Source: Fasciolopsis buskii (taxonomy: Eukaryota; Platyhelminthes; Trematoda; Plagiorchiida; Fasciolidae). From it: DNA of 64,000 nucleotides. The first letter of the stretch is position 1, and every line of letters begins with the position of its first letter. The DNA lies in NCBI GenBank assembly GCA_008360955.1, contig LUCM01009167.1, positions 85,280 through 149,279 of the forward strand, in the 5' to 3' direction. The notes under the pieces were generated by a model. The model ran no database searches, was not told the origin of the DNA, and worked only from the letters and a program-made list of their open reading frames with translations. Shown in pieces: positions 10,261-21,999 of this stretch. Position numbers and translations under genes: made by a program.

Positions 10261-11224
10261 AAACAGCCCACTGTGCGTATAATGTAATGGCTCCATGGGG
10301 AAGTGGTGGCTAAAGTGACTTAAATGCTCTGAAGTGTTCCGCCGCATGTAATCCTCATCGCTGTTAATTGTTGTTTGGATCACCAACTTCATAGATTCTT
10401 TCCCCACACCAATGCTTTCTTTCCCGGTTGCTCGTTTGAGGCGATACGGATTAAGGGAACCTACCATTGCAGCAGCATGTTTGATTTTAAAGCTGTTTGA
10501 CACCAGATTTTTCGACACCTACGTATTTTTGAGTTTGGCTATGTCGTGCTCAGCTGTGCTTCATTGCGCTCGCTATCATCCAAGGTGGACTGGTGTTCGT
10601 CAGGAGGTCACAAAGATTCAGCAGAAACCCAGTGATTCACCGTGTAGGTTCAGACCGCAACTTACTAAGCAAGCACAATGCAAGGGATTCTTGATAGGCA
10701 ACTGGTGCTCATTTACGTTATTGGACGCGGTCACGATCAGACTGCATCTTGACATGGTGTGATGGGTAACGTGCCCCCATAACCTAACGAACTACACAGG
10801 ATGGCTTATCTCAAGCCAAAGATCCAGTCTTTCCTGGAAGGTCAATGAGTAAATGCCTGATGAAGTATTCTTCTGATCCTCCAGGTCGGGGATTGATGTA
10901 AGCTGGCAGCTCATTCCGAAAACTGAGTGGAAGAATAATTGATCCAAGTAGATGGGCTTCCATTCAGGTACTTCCCGCTGCCTTTCGGACAGGTTCTTGT
11001 TAGAATCAATGGCTCTGGTTGGGAACCCTAATTGTTTTCATGTTTAGTGGCTGGACTCTAACGGTCTCCCTCCAAAAAACAACGAATGTGGCATGGGTTA
11101 TCATGAAGGCATAGTTGTGTGCGGTCCAAGATTTACTTTGCGAATGGGATAACAGCGCAAAGCGTTCGTTATAAGATCAATCATATTCATATATGTACGC
11201 GTTGTGGGCTGCTGTATCACTCGA

Positions 11225-11600
11225 TCGTACGTTCCAGAGTGGGCCTTTTTACTCGAGGGTGTACCTCTAGCCTTTGCGCAGCTAAGCGTGATCTGTCAGA
11301 CAGCAGGCTCACTCCAGAGAATTCGGTGGTCTGTTAGTCGGTTTATGAGCCTCTTCTGGAAAGCCTTGGGAGGTCATGGGACAGGAGGGACAGTGATCTT
11401 ATTTAGTTGGTGAGCCACACCACATCACAATGTCATCAGCTGGCTGTTGTAGTATTTTTTTTAGAAAAACGCCCGCTAGGCGAAAATTCGCCATGCCCTC
11501 AATACTGCCGCTGCGTGTCTGCGGTCGCTTATTCGGCTAGTTTGGGTCCATCTTATTCACGGCTAACCAATTGAATGGCATCCATTCCCTTATTCGCATC
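11225..11600. repeat. Dispersed repeat copy 1 (unknown family)
   Basis: Aligns by eye, in the same direction, with 12860-13240. Shared blocks in order include ACCTCTAGCCTTTG/ACATCTCTAGCCTTTG, TTCATTGG/TTATGAG followed by CCTCTTCTG, GCCACAC, CTGCGGCTGG-like GC-rich blocks, and TTCACGGCTAACCA/TTCACAGCCAACTA near the end. No open reading frame is shared. It is clearly diverged, hence old. Confidence 0.6.
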
Positions 11601-11616
11601 CCAGAAACGCGACCAT

Positions 11617-11680
11617 TATATATATATATATATATATACATATATGTATATATATATATTTATATTTATATTTATATATG
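11617..11680. repeat. (TA)n-rich tract at Penelope tail end
   Basis: TA run with ACATATATGTATA interruptions, merging into the TATATTTATATTT end of the Penelope tail at 11661-11850. Confidence 0.95.
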
Positions 11681-11850
11681 CATATAGTGAGCAAAAAGTT
11701 TGTTTATCGTAACGTTTCGATCCAGACTAAGGTTCATTATCAAACGTAAATGAATCGGTGTGTGACCGTAACGGCTAGTTCCCCGTGGTCTGGTGTGTTG
11801 TGCGTCTGTCCGTTTCTCCATCGTGTGACACTGGTGTCGCTTGGTTTTTC
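11661..11850 (-). mobile_element. Solo Penelope-like tail
   Basis: A direct repeat of 1-190: 188 of 190 bases match, and the two differences are transitions (positions 11711 and 11767). Identity stops exactly after TTGGTTTTTC at 11850, where unrelated sequence begins, so this is a 5'-truncated insertion read on the minus strand, ending in the adjacent (TA)n tract. It carries the hammerhead-derived GAAACGTT/GAAACGTC block, with the cleavage-site G of GTC changed here. Confidence 0.88.
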
Positions 11851-12859
11851 GAGGGAGATTTAATGTAGATTGTATCTGTTCTCATGGTCTGGCTTTAGCG
11901 AAGCGTGCTCGTTCGTTACTGAACTGCATTCTTCGAAACTGGATGCTTCGTAATGTCCCCGGGGTTTGATTTTCCTGGCGATCTCCGTCTCAGAAAGCGG
12001 TTGTCGAATTTTATAACGATGTGCATGGGGACAACTTTCAGAGGGTGTGATGCTGGCGGTCAGCCGAGCTTGGATTTAAAACACTCAACCAGGCATGCGA
12101 GTAGGCTTTGTTAATCGTTAGCCGTCGAAGCCTCACCCTAACACAGTGCTTCGCTTGAACTCTATACCTTCCTGCCGATGACTCGTACTTGTTGTAGCAC
12201 ATTGCGGGACTTCGTCATGTCGGCCGCACGTTCCATCTCCGATTATCGTTGAGCCTATCGTATCTCATAACCCTTAAGTAGGCTTGCTTTTAGTTTACAC
12301 CTCGTTACGAGCCGTACTTCAGTATGATGGTTGCCAGCTGCATGCGTCAAGATGACACAGTTCTGTCATTGGAATCTACGCGGTCTCATGGTCCTCAGGT
12401 AATATCAAGTGAAACCTTACTGGACGATTGAATAGGGCTGTCGATGGAATAACAAAGCTACAGTCTTGCTTGCGAGTCCGTAGGGCGCAATACACATAGA
12501 TGGCTGGTTTCTCTAATATGCAATTTGCATGCACCTGTTGTCTTATGCAAACCAACATCAGTGGTCAGTTTAAAAAATGCCCAGAACAAAAAAGAACATT
12601 TGGTGGAAGTAGATTCAGTGGGGATAGAAGAAAAATAACCCAAAGAAATAGAGGCAAGGCTTTGCTCACTAATACCACTGCAGGTACGGAGGACTGCAGG
12701 TCTTGAAGAATGTGAAAAAAATGTGTTTAGAGGGGGGTTAGGTTTCGTGTCAGAATAAGCAGCGTATGTGCCTGGCGTGAAAATGTTATCATACGTGTCT
12801 TTTCAAAATACCCGGGTTTTTTTTATCGCTTTTTACATTTTGGCCCATTGTGTTGCCCG

Positions 12860-13240
12860 GATTCGTGTTCAGAGTAGGTCTTTTTATTTGAGGATACATC
12901 TCTAGCCTTTGGACAGCCTGGTGCCGTCTGCAAGGAAACATTTTTGAGCCCAGCGAGCCGACGGCCGGTCGAATGGTTCATTGGCCTCTTCTGAATAGGC
13001 TTGTCGATTCGCAAAACCACGACAAGGGGTGGTAGTTGCATTGAGTGGGCAGGCCACACTCACATCAGAGCACCCGCAGCAGATTTTTTTGGTAGTTTTT
13101 CTAAGCACAATGCTTGCTAAGCAGGAGCCTACCGTATCTTCAACACTGCGGCTGGTTGGTAACGGCTTCACATTTAGTGTATTATGATCCCACCTCATTC
13201 ACAGCCAACTATTTCCCTGCCCGCAATTCGAGGACGCATC
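12860..13240. repeat. Dispersed repeat copy 2 (unknown family)
   Basis: Partner of 11225-11600, in the same orientation about 1.6 kb away. The pair brackets the solo Penelope tail side of this intron. It could be an old tandem duplication or two insertions of one family; flanking target duplications were not visible. Confidence 0.6.
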
Positions 13241-13582
13241 GAGTAATAATAGTCTTTGCATTTCTCCGTTCTGCAGTCCCTGATTGGCCAAATAAATTAA
13301 ACCATTGCCATCCCAAAAGAGGCAGATTCGGCTCCCAGATATGTTGACCATTTTGGTTATGATTCAGTACAAGTCTACCCGTCACCACACTTGGCCTGTT
13401 GAAACGGTATGTGGTTCTACGCCACTCCACGATTCAGGATCATGGCCGCTGGTCTCCCCCTTTGTGAAGTGGGTGTTGATTCATGTAGAAACCCCAGCGG
13501 GGCACTGTGTTAAACTATGTTCTCACAGAATTTGGTCGGATAATCGACGTAATCCCTGCGTTTTGTGACTAGACACCGTTCT

Positions 13583-13665
13583 CTATAGCTTAATGCCTCA
13601 CCTAAAAAGATCATGCACCGCTAACATGTGGGCGGCGTCCATGCGCGGATTCGAATCCCGCCTGA
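13583..13665 (+). repeat. tRNA-derived SINE fragment
   Basis: An A-box-like TATAGCTTAATGCC (from 13584) is followed about 60 bases later by a good B box GGATTCGAATCC (13647-13658). The spacing and box order fit a tRNA-derived RNA polymerase III promoter. The flanking arms do not form a convincing cloverleaf, so a SINE fragment is more likely than a functional tRNA. Confidence 0.4.
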
Positions 13666-14747
13666 ATCATAGACTTTGGTAATTGGATTTATCCAACGGT
13701 AATATGTATGTTTGCAAAAGCTTATGTAGTTTTCTGGTAAAATTTTGCATACAACAGTCCTAACTACTGAAACACCTAGCCGCCTACTGACGAACCATTC
13801 GTAAGCAGATGTGCAGCTTTTCTTGATTGTCTTTCCCCCCTTGGCATCCTCCATCTTTTATGGCGACCTAGTGTTCACATGGTTAAAACCTTAATCAATC
13901 TACTTATTAATTTACTCTCAACAAATCTAGGTCGCGGCATATTCCGTTCCCAGTATTCTTGTTGTTCATCGTTTTTGTTTAAACTCTAAATTTACTAGGA
14001 CGTGCTCCCGCGAGGCCGCCTTCCAAGCAAAGTGACGGAAGGTTAGTTTGACGCACTTTGTTTTTTTTCCTGGTATCTCATGTTACTCTCGCCATTTTAC
14101 CTGATTTTCGGTAACTATAATCCAAACCCAAATTTTTCTGCTGGTTACGCTAGAAACAGTTTTTGAAGTTTTCTTACACAACGTTGAGTTTGCGAGGTCA
14201 TCCAAATATTGATGAAAATCTGTGCGATGTACCAAACCGTCATGATCCTAAGACCGTGCAGTTTAGCTCAGGGTGCTTTTAAGCCTCTGAGGAAATAGTG
14301 ATTTTGATCACGTTGACTCGCTGTCTGGATCACAATGTTTTCGAGATGTCGATTTCTGCGAAATTCCGATATTTCCTGACGTTCTCTGACAAACGAACTT
14401 CGCGATTATTTTACGTTTTGTATGTCAGATTACTCTTCGAGCCGTTTTTACATCATGTTTAGGAGTCCAGCTATTCCATACTCTAAGGTCACTCACGCAG
14501 CTCATAGATATCACGAAGGCTTATTACTTCAAATCACTTGCCTAATTATGTGTCAGAAAATTTTCTATAGTAATTGCAGCTTCTTTAAGCCTCCGGGAGT
14601 TATTCCGAAATCCACATGAACTAGGATTCTGTTGTTTTGTGTTACCTCCACTAACTCGCGGCGATTGCATTTAACGTTGTGGTCTTTTGGCTGTTGTTTT
14701 ATGTTCTTCAATTCTATTGCGTATTATCTGGTGCTTCAGGAGTGCAG

Positions 14748-15612
14748 TTACAACGGCGCCAGTGCCGATGGGTTCTACTAAAAAGACTACGTCTGCAATC
14801 GGGCCATCAAACAAACGGTCCCCGCCAACTGGCAGATCTGGAAGCACTGATAGTTCCTCGACCCAGCCCGTTCATTCGAGTCGTTCCCCCGCATATCCGG
14901 GTCCCAATACAACTCCCCAACCATCGCCATCTTCGATTGTTGATCGGGTTCCTAAACGCCTCTCAGCTGCATCATCACAACAGTCTTCTGTCAACAAACG
15001 TGATTCCCCACCATCTCACGCTAAGCCTACCCAAGGCGGTCCTAAAATATCACCGCGCAATGTTTCGATAGAACCGCGTGTGTCGGAAACTTCCAAAGGT
15101 AAATCAGGCGAGTCCAATCGGGGCTCAGTTCGGAGTGCGGGGTTACCCGTTGCGGTTCCAACCACTAAATTAAGCGTTACTTTCAGCTCGTCTTCGGATT
15201 CCTACGGAAATCGTGAAATGCAGCAAGCAGCCAGTATCATCGTGCAGGAAGCCTGGCGATCTGCGGTCCGTCAGTCAATGGCTGGACAAACGCAACCTAC
15301 GCCCGGGACCTCAGAGGGTGGTTCCACTCCGGGGGACGATGATCAAAAGTCAGAGCAGAGGGATACAAAATTATTTGGGTCATCTAATGAACCGGAATCC
15401 GCGATCAAAGATCCTTCTCAGCATCTAGCTGCGGACGCTTTGTCCGCGGATTCAGGCGGACCTTCAGTCACAAGAAATCATACCGAATTGCCCAAGGTGT
15501 TGCACACAGTTCAAGGGAATGAAGCTTCCGTTCTACGTGATGAGGCATTGCGTTTCCGAGCGGATAATTCAGTGCCCCCACCCGCCACTCCTCCCCGGGA
15601 TCCTTCAAACAT
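14748..15612 (+). CDS. MARK: MARK/Par-1 kinase: spacer exon 2
   Basis: Large internal exon of 865 nt. The phase decides the acceptor: GTGCAG at 14742-14747 leaves TT, which completes GTT (Val) with the G from the previous exon, whereas the upstream TTCAG at 14735-14739 would break the frame. The donor is GTACGT at 15613, with two bases (AT) carried forward. The roughly 288 residues are Ser/Thr/Pro-rich with basic patches (KRSPPTGRSGS, KRDSPPSHAKP) and an amphipathic-looking stretch (MQQAASIIVQEAWRSAVRQS). Near the end, RFRADNSVPPPATPPRDP loosely recalls the RRATYNGPPASP region of animal MARKs. No catalytic motif is present. The spacer is long compared with that of vertebrate MARKs. Confidence 0.85.
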
Positions 15613-15730
15613 GTACGTCTTAATTAAATAATTATTAGTTATTGAATCAAGGCCTCTTTAGTCAGGGTAGCTTGTGACCACGATGCTTTAGTTCACTCCA
15701 CTTTTTACATCAATTTTCATTCCTAATCAG

Positions 15731-15937
15731 TATGTTCTGGTCTCGACTGCGACGTGGAAGCACATTATACTCAAAACCAATTGAGCAACGCAATGTTAAC
15801 GAAAGGAATGGAAAATGTCAATGGAAATTTGAACAGATGGAAAGGGTTGCTAATGAAGATGCGATATTTATCATGGTACATGGTTATATCCCACAAAGTC
15901 CCCACCTATCCGGGTTAATCTACTGTCTGCTAGTTTT
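15731..15937 (+). CDS. Candidate MARK cassette exon
   Basis: A good acceptor (T-rich tract then CCTAATCAG) is followed by an open frame reading MFWSRLRRGSTLYSKPIEQR and onward. The donor GTAATT at 15938 makes a 207-nt exon (69 codons) that starts and ends in phase 2, so it can be included or skipped without shifting the frame into the KA1 exon. Basic FWSRLRRG could correspond to the FSKLTRR-like or short alternative segment found before KA1 in animal MARKs. Against it, the last third (SGLIYCLLV) looks non-coding and the donor is only moderate. Confidence 0.3.
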
Positions 15938-17439
15938 GTAATTTGGGTCTGACCACCTCTGATGCCATCTTGTGGTGGGTTTTCATTCCTTTTTATTGCC
16001 TAAAGCATCAGCAACGGATGTCGTTTATGTCAAGTCAAATTCCAATTGCTAGTATGAACTAACATCGCTGCCTTAACATTTTTATTTCTGCGTTTGTTAA
16101 CATGATACATGAATCCGGACCATTGTAGGCCTATGTTTATATAGGATTATGAATATATATTCGATTGATAAAGCTGAGGGGTCGGTTTCCTTTGTAATCA
16201 TTTTCAGACCGAGCCTAAGACTTGAACAGTGGTGAATTTTCAGTTTGTGTAAGTGATGCATGCGGACCATGACGGGCTTGGAAAAAAGACTAATTCAAAA
16301 TAAACCACAAAACGTACAAAGAGATGCTTTGGCGGGGCGAGGGCGTTGGAAGAGAATTGTAATTTTTGCAACGGCGTCCGAAAATTACGTTTTATATTTA
16401 CATTGAATAGGATTTCGAAAGAAATGATGAGGTAATGCATTTAAAAGATAGAGGTGGGGAGCGAAATTTCCCCTTAGGCGACTGCAGTGTATAAGGATTT
16501 CTCTGTACTGAAGACTAAATCAGGCTTGGGATGCCCTCAAAAATAATTTCAATTTTTTCGGTCATTTGGGTATTACCGCACCCACTGATCAATCATGGGT
16601 TTCCGATGGAAAGGCAGTCATTTGTTACTAAGACGATGCGTTTTCTCGACTTTTAAGCGTAACCTGTAACGGAAGTTGATTTCCTATTTGCATGTTCTGC
16701 CAGGACTTTCATTCTTCAAATGATCTCCACAGTCTTACTCTGTCCCGTGTCTAACAGTTTTGTTGGTAACTCGTAATTTCCTTGCAGGACGTTGGATCAC
16801 CAAAACACTTGGAGTAAAGGAGTAATCAAGGCCATCGGTGGTTTATTCACTCCCGGGTTAGTTTCGTTCTTTTATATCATTCACTTAATCAGTGCCCCCA
16901 CAGGTTGTTCAGTGCTTGAGTCATGCTATTTCAGCTTTCTGGCTCAAAAGCTCCAGCCAGCTGCTTTCTCTTACGAATCCGAAGATAGAAGTCATGATCA
17001 TCGATTCGCACAATGTATCCGGACAATTTCTGTGCATCTTTGCCAATTCTTGCTGCTGTCCCATAATCTGATTGTACAATCAGAATAAACGGAATTGCGA
17101 AGGATACGGGGGGAACTATAATGAAATAAAAGTCCTGTATTTTTGGGGAAGAACCAAAGATAGACGGGTGAAAAATTGATCAACAGAACAGAGCCGTCGC
17201 AATCAATCGTTCGAGTTACCTACATAAATTTGCCCTGCGGTGGAAAATTTTCGGAGTTTTCAAAAACCTGGGAAACTTTGTTACATAGATCTTTTCAAGT
17301 GCATTATTCGGGTGGCGTTTTTCCTTAGACCTGTTGCGCGATCAAAGCATTTTGCCACTTTGTTGATGGATTTTCTTCGTCAACAATGCTAGATTTGCCG
17401 CAGCTAAGTTTACGATTGCGGCGATCTTTTACCCGAGTT

Positions 17440-18260
17440 AAACACGAGCAATTATCTGTTACGATTGCTCTCATTCCTATTGAGAGAATAGCGGCATTGG
17501 TATTTGCTCAGAAAGAAAATTGTCTGAATCAGAACTTGCGGACGATGTTGTGCTGTTGAGTGAAAACCAAAATAAGTTGCAGGCTTCTTTTTGGTCGGCT
17601 AAACGGGGTGTTTTACACTTTTGAGGTGTTAAATGGTGTTGCAGGACTGGATTGTCTCGAAGCCGAATCGTTTCCTTGTAGGGGAAGAATTGGGTGAGAT
17701 AGATCGGTTTAGCTGCTTGGTTAGTTGTATCTCACCTGATGGTCGTATATCGGGCGGAGTGTCGTTGCACATACCGAGTGTTTGATTGGCGTTGACCGAT
17801 TTGAGGCATCTGGCCTGTGGGCATGACATCTGGTTATCTACCAGAAGTGGAATGTGCACAGCTGTAAGGTCGATGCTGCTATTTGTCTGGTGTGCGAAGA
17901 GTTTTGTTGTTTGAACACCGTTATGTTCGTATTATTCATAGAAGATGCATAGCAGTTTATTCAGGTTATTAGGTACGTTTTGCTTATGTTTACTGGATGA
18001 TTGCCTTGTGTGCTGTTCTGCGAGACAAGTGGTGGTCGGTAGATGGGTCGGGGTTGCCAGTCGATGACATGGGGAAAAAGTACGAGAATTTTAACCAGTG
18101 GTGGTCGGAGGCAGTGGTTGACGTGGCTCAATGTGCCGCATCCGAAATCGTTTCTCTTTTGGATAGTTGTTCAACTTGTTATTTTGCTGTCATTTTTTCA
18201 CTTCTCTTTGTATAGTTGGTGCTGAGAGGTAGTTATCCGTCTGGTTCTATGGACATCCGT
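17440..18260 (+). mobile_element. RTE-like LINE relic (end of RT and C-terminus)
   Basis: On the + strand: GIGICSERKLSESELADDVV near 17490-17552, which is the catalytic region with YADD changed to LADD; QDWIVSKPNRFLVGEELGEI near 17643-17702; then DRFSCLVSCISPDGRISGGV near 17703-17762. After frame shifts come LRHLACGHDIWLSTRSGMCT near 17809-17860 and WWSEAVVDVAQCAASEI near 18100-18150. These follow the order of flatworm RTE-type LINE C-termini (thumb region, ISPGGRI-like, LRHLW-like). It is 5'-truncated and broken, and lies in the same orientation as MARK. Confidence 0.8.
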
Positions 18261-20964
18261 GGGGCTAGCTGTGATGCATGTCCATCTGGTCGCGGGAGCA
18301 CTTGTGAATAAGCCGACTAACTTTATTACGCTTTTATATCATCTCTGAGATGACCGGTAATTATGACACCTAAACAGAACGTTTTTAGACAGCTATTTGT
18401 TTGTTTGCCTATACAGCCTTTTCACTGCTTAGGATGTCACATCCGGTATGGAATAACCTTTGGACAAGACCGGCTCTATAACCCATGGTACTGAAACTAC
18501 GGAGTTTATTTGCTGTAACTGCTTTATCTTCTCTCCGATGGAATGAACGGTTTTCAACGAATCTGTTCTGTCGTCGAAACGTTTCGATTTCCAGAAAATC
18601 GATAGAATAATATTAAAGCAAACTCTTTCAAGCTTTCTGATTAGGGAGTTTCCATCTTAGCTGTTTCAGCTTATGAGTAACTATCGGTATAACGAATGAA
18701 AACTTCTCTTATTCCGATTTATCTGTCAGTTTATCGAGGTCAGGCACAAAGTTATCGGCCATGATTGTGTTCATTTGGATAACTGTAACACCTCCCTGTT
18801 GGGGGCTCTGATCAAGGGACGTTTAGGATACAGAGGATTAACATCTTTTTGTAGCAGTCCCACTCGTAGGTTGTTCGATTAACGTTTGACAGATAATATC
18901 AGTAGTTGCGTGTAATGGAACATCCGTGGTCTTCAGGCGAAAGCCATTTGTCTTCTTTTACGGTGGTTAGCACATTTTAAAACCATCCTTTACGTCGTAT
19001 TGAACGGCTGCATTTCTGATCGGTTTGAGTACCTCTACTGACTAAATGAATGGCTTCTTTTGTAATGCAAAAATCCTGGATTAAATAAATATTCATAGGT
19101 ATTTATTGTGTCTGTTAAGAACTGTTTATCTAGGGATTGTGGATTATTTTTGGGCGTAAGGCTTTAACTGTGCGTTCTGGTATCAGGTTTGGGTTATATC
19201 ATTCACCATTATTCCTGAACCTGAAATAGGATTAGATTTTGGTCAATTCTTAGTCGTTCCACGGGTCTGGTGTGGTATTTTTTCGACGATATTTTGATCC
19301 TTACTTGTCGTTCTGTACCATTGTTTTAAGTCTATTGGCTTTACTTTAAACCAGTCCAGTGTCCAAGTACATAAACTTTCCTTTTGAAAATTCTCCTTAC
19401 AAAGATCCAAACCTGGTCTGTCAGTTAGTTTGCTTTTTCGGCGCAATCCTGCAATAGACCGCATGTTACAAATGGTTTCTCGTTGTGCGTGTATTTCTGT
19501 GAACTCTCACTTAATAATAGTGGCAATAATTCGTTATCCAGTGGTTTTATTAGATGTTTCATTTCGTGAATACAACTTTGACGAACATTTTCCGAGAAGA
19601 ATTTAGAGGATTTGATGATTGGTTTTTCCTTTCGAGACAGTAGATAAGTGGATCAGTTAGTTCGGATTCGCCTTCTACAGGGTGTCGTTTCGTTAATGTC
19701 TAAGGTTATCCAGTTCCAGACAAAGTTTGTCCCTCTTCAAGCATCTGCAATACCAGCGGACAACGATCGCGATAAAAGTGACACCTTATTACGTGACGAA
19801 ATTATTCTGTTTCAGTCTGACTAGTTTGGCTAGTCGATGATTCACTTGGGGATGATGTACGACATCTGAGCTGGAAACACAATCGTTCCACCTCAGGAAT
19901 TCAGATAACTAAGCAAAAGTCATTGGTTTACGAAATGCCAAACTTTACTTCTCGGAGGTATGTTTTTCGGATGATTACGACCTAGTGTTCGCACCAGAAT
20001 TGATTCGTTGATCTTGAGTTTTTATCGTTGTACTTTGGTATGTTAAGTAAGGCGACAATGAAAGCAAACCAGTAGAATGAATGTGCTGTAAGTCATCTTG
20101 TTGCTTCTTACAATGATGATAGTCCCACGATCATCCAAGAAGCCAGAAGCCCATGTGTTTTGGTTTCAAATCGCCTCCGTCCATTGGCAGTCTGTTGAAC
20201 CGCATTCTGTTCCCAATGCGTGCTTCTCCTGTATAACATTTGGAAAGCGAGAACGTCATTTGTGACGTGCTTACTCTGTGAGGCGTTGCAAAAAGGTGGG
20301 CAGTACAAAGTTAGTTTGAAAAAATCCCATATAATTGATAAACTGAGGCAAATTTGGTAAACTGTAAGTGTAATGTCAAGACGAGGCACCGAAATTAGTT
20401 TAGTTCTCACTTGGCACCCCTTACAATAGAAACAAGACCTACCGATGACTGACTAGCACCCCCAGTTCATTGAGCGTTGCTTGTCACAAAAGGCATATAT
20501 GAATTTGAGCAGGCTTGTGCCGGTACCTGAACAAGCCCATCTCAATTTCACATCTGATTCATGCGTCAACTAACGCACTAGGGGATAGGAATCTTAGTCA
20601 CCGTTTTAGTCTTTTTGGATGTATAATGCATCATATGCGATCTAAACTAGGCACAGCGTATCTTTCTGGAATTGAACTTTTAGTTTCTCAATTTGAACTG
20701 CTAATTACTCAGATCAGCGTGTTTTTTTCCGTAACCGGACTTGAAATGCTTAAGATTCGGTATTTGAGGATCGAAAGAAATGAATGGATTCTACCTCTTA
20801 TACGTGACTCTGCCACTTAACTTTGTAAATAATTCGTGTCTTCCGAGTACGCCTCCATGAAAAAAAGAAAACAATTTCAACAATGCAATCTTATACAACT
20901 CATTGGAAATGCATCTAAAAATCAAAACGGAATATGAATGTATAGGAATGTTTACATGGGAGAC

Positions 20965-21012
20965 TGTTAGGTACGGATACCTGATGAGCCCCAATTACCG
21001 CAAAGGCATTCT
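20965..21012 (+). ncRNA. Decayed hammerhead-like relic
   Basis: GGTACGGATAC precedes CTGATGA (20981-20987), then GCCCCAATTACCGC and CAAAGGC. The first catalytic box is intact, but the second (GAAA) reads CAAA and stem II no longer pairs well. The arrangement matches the motifs at 5352-5400 and 37160-37210, which identifies it as another diverged copy. Cleavage is not expected. Confidence 0.4.
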
Positions 21013-21554
21013 TACACTTCTGGGAAATTCCATCCTCCTATCTGCACACAAGTATTTACATACAAAATCACTTCTTTCTGAAAGTGGACTTCCCCTTTCG
21101 ATATTTTAACAGCCCACTAATATAATTAGGGTTTACATTGGCATAAAAATGCTTCCAAATGGGGTGACACGAGTTTTGCATCACGAAATGGTGCGTTAAG
21201 CATTTCAAGTAACCGTTACTTTTTTGTGAATCTTGATTTTGTATAGTGTCATGAAATTTCGGTTTTCGCAAACCGCTTCCAGAGAAAGGCCTAATGCTTC
21301 TTGAACGTCTGTCAGTGAAATCGAGTTTTTTCTTTTTTTCATTATCACGTTCAGCTCACTACATTTTCCAGCCGAGAGTACTCGGCAAGAGACGTTGGTC
21401 ATGACCTTCGACGCAAACAGTAGTTTTTTACTCTAAAGTAAGCACACCTAACTGTCATGTTAGTACAGTAACATGCCTTATTTGCCCAAGGGTGAGTGCG
21501 TTTTATACTCTTTCATGAATAGGATATTGATCTTTGTATTTTCATCTGTTTCAG

Positions 21555-21999
21555 CAAGCCGACAGACCAATCCCCGTTCACTCCGGTTACGGATGTCGAA
21601 CTTTTGGCTAAACCCCGTGAAGTTCGATTTCCGTGGAGTGTGCACACGACTAGCACTAAATCCGCTGAGCAAGTGTTACAGTGCATTATTGAAGCTCTGG
21701 AAGTCACTCCTGGTTGTCGCTACGCTTACGATACACACTTACCGTATCTTGTACGTTGCTCATGGGCAGCGGATCGTCCAGCTCTACGTCCTGATACCAG
21801 TCTACCGCAAGACGAATCAAAACCTCCAATACCTCCAATGATCCCCAGTGGTTTGCATGAAGATCCTGTTCATTGGGAGATGGAAGTTTGCCAATTACCT
21901 CGGTTGCACTTACGAGGTGTTCGTCTAAAGCGAATCAGAGGTTGCGCCCTTCATTTTCGCCCCATCGCTGGTCTGGTTATGAAATCTCTTCACCTGTGA
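21555..21999 (+). CDS. MARK: MARK/Par-1 kinase: terminal exon with KA1 domain
   Basis: The KA1 domain binds acidic phospholipids and helps autoinhibit MARK kinases at the membrane. This last exon starts after CTGTTTCAG; its first base C completes a codon with the AT of exon 14748-15612 (Ile). It reads KPTDQSPF, then AKPREVRFPWSVHTTSTKSA (KPRSLRFTWSMKTTSS-type in animals), and further on VHWEMEVCQLPRLHLRGVRL and KRIRG, ending in SLHL and TGA at 21997-21999. These are the diagnostic KA1 blocks. Between the LPYLVRC strand and VHWEME there is a Pro-rich insertion of roughly 30 residues compared with vertebrate MARKs. The stop position just after the last KA1 helix matches the family. Confidence 0.95.

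Larger units (their letters stand above)
7322..14747 (+). other. MARK intron with LINE, Penelope tail and dispersed repeats
   Basis: Between donor GTAAAG at 7322 and acceptor AG at 14746-14747. It holds the (TA)n(GA)n tract, a minus-strand LINE relic, a Penelope tail, a duplicated unknown repeat (11225-11600 and 12860-13240) and a tRNA-like fragment. Stretches 7540-8890, 10260-11220, 11850-12850 and 13670-14740 show no coding exon I can support. Confidence 0.8.
15613..21554 (+). other. MARK intron before the KA1 exon
   Basis: Between donor GTACGT at 15613 and acceptor CTGTTTCAG ending at 21554. It holds a candidate cassette exon (15731-15937), a plus-strand LINE relic and a hammerhead-like relic. 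Stretches 15950-17440 and 18270-20960 show no exon I can support; about 19600-20050 has a weakly protein-like + strand reading broken by stops that I could not assign. Confidence 0.75.

Noticed and set aside
10412..10762. Plus-strand open frame of 116 codons
   Set aside because: It starts beside the 5' end of a minus-strand LINE relic and shows no domain; likely chance or antisense of decayed LINE sequence.
14735..14747. Alternative acceptor TTCAG at 14735-14739 for MARK spacer exon 2
   Set aside because: It leaves the wrong phase after the exon ending at 7321; GTGCAG at 14742-14747 restores the frame.
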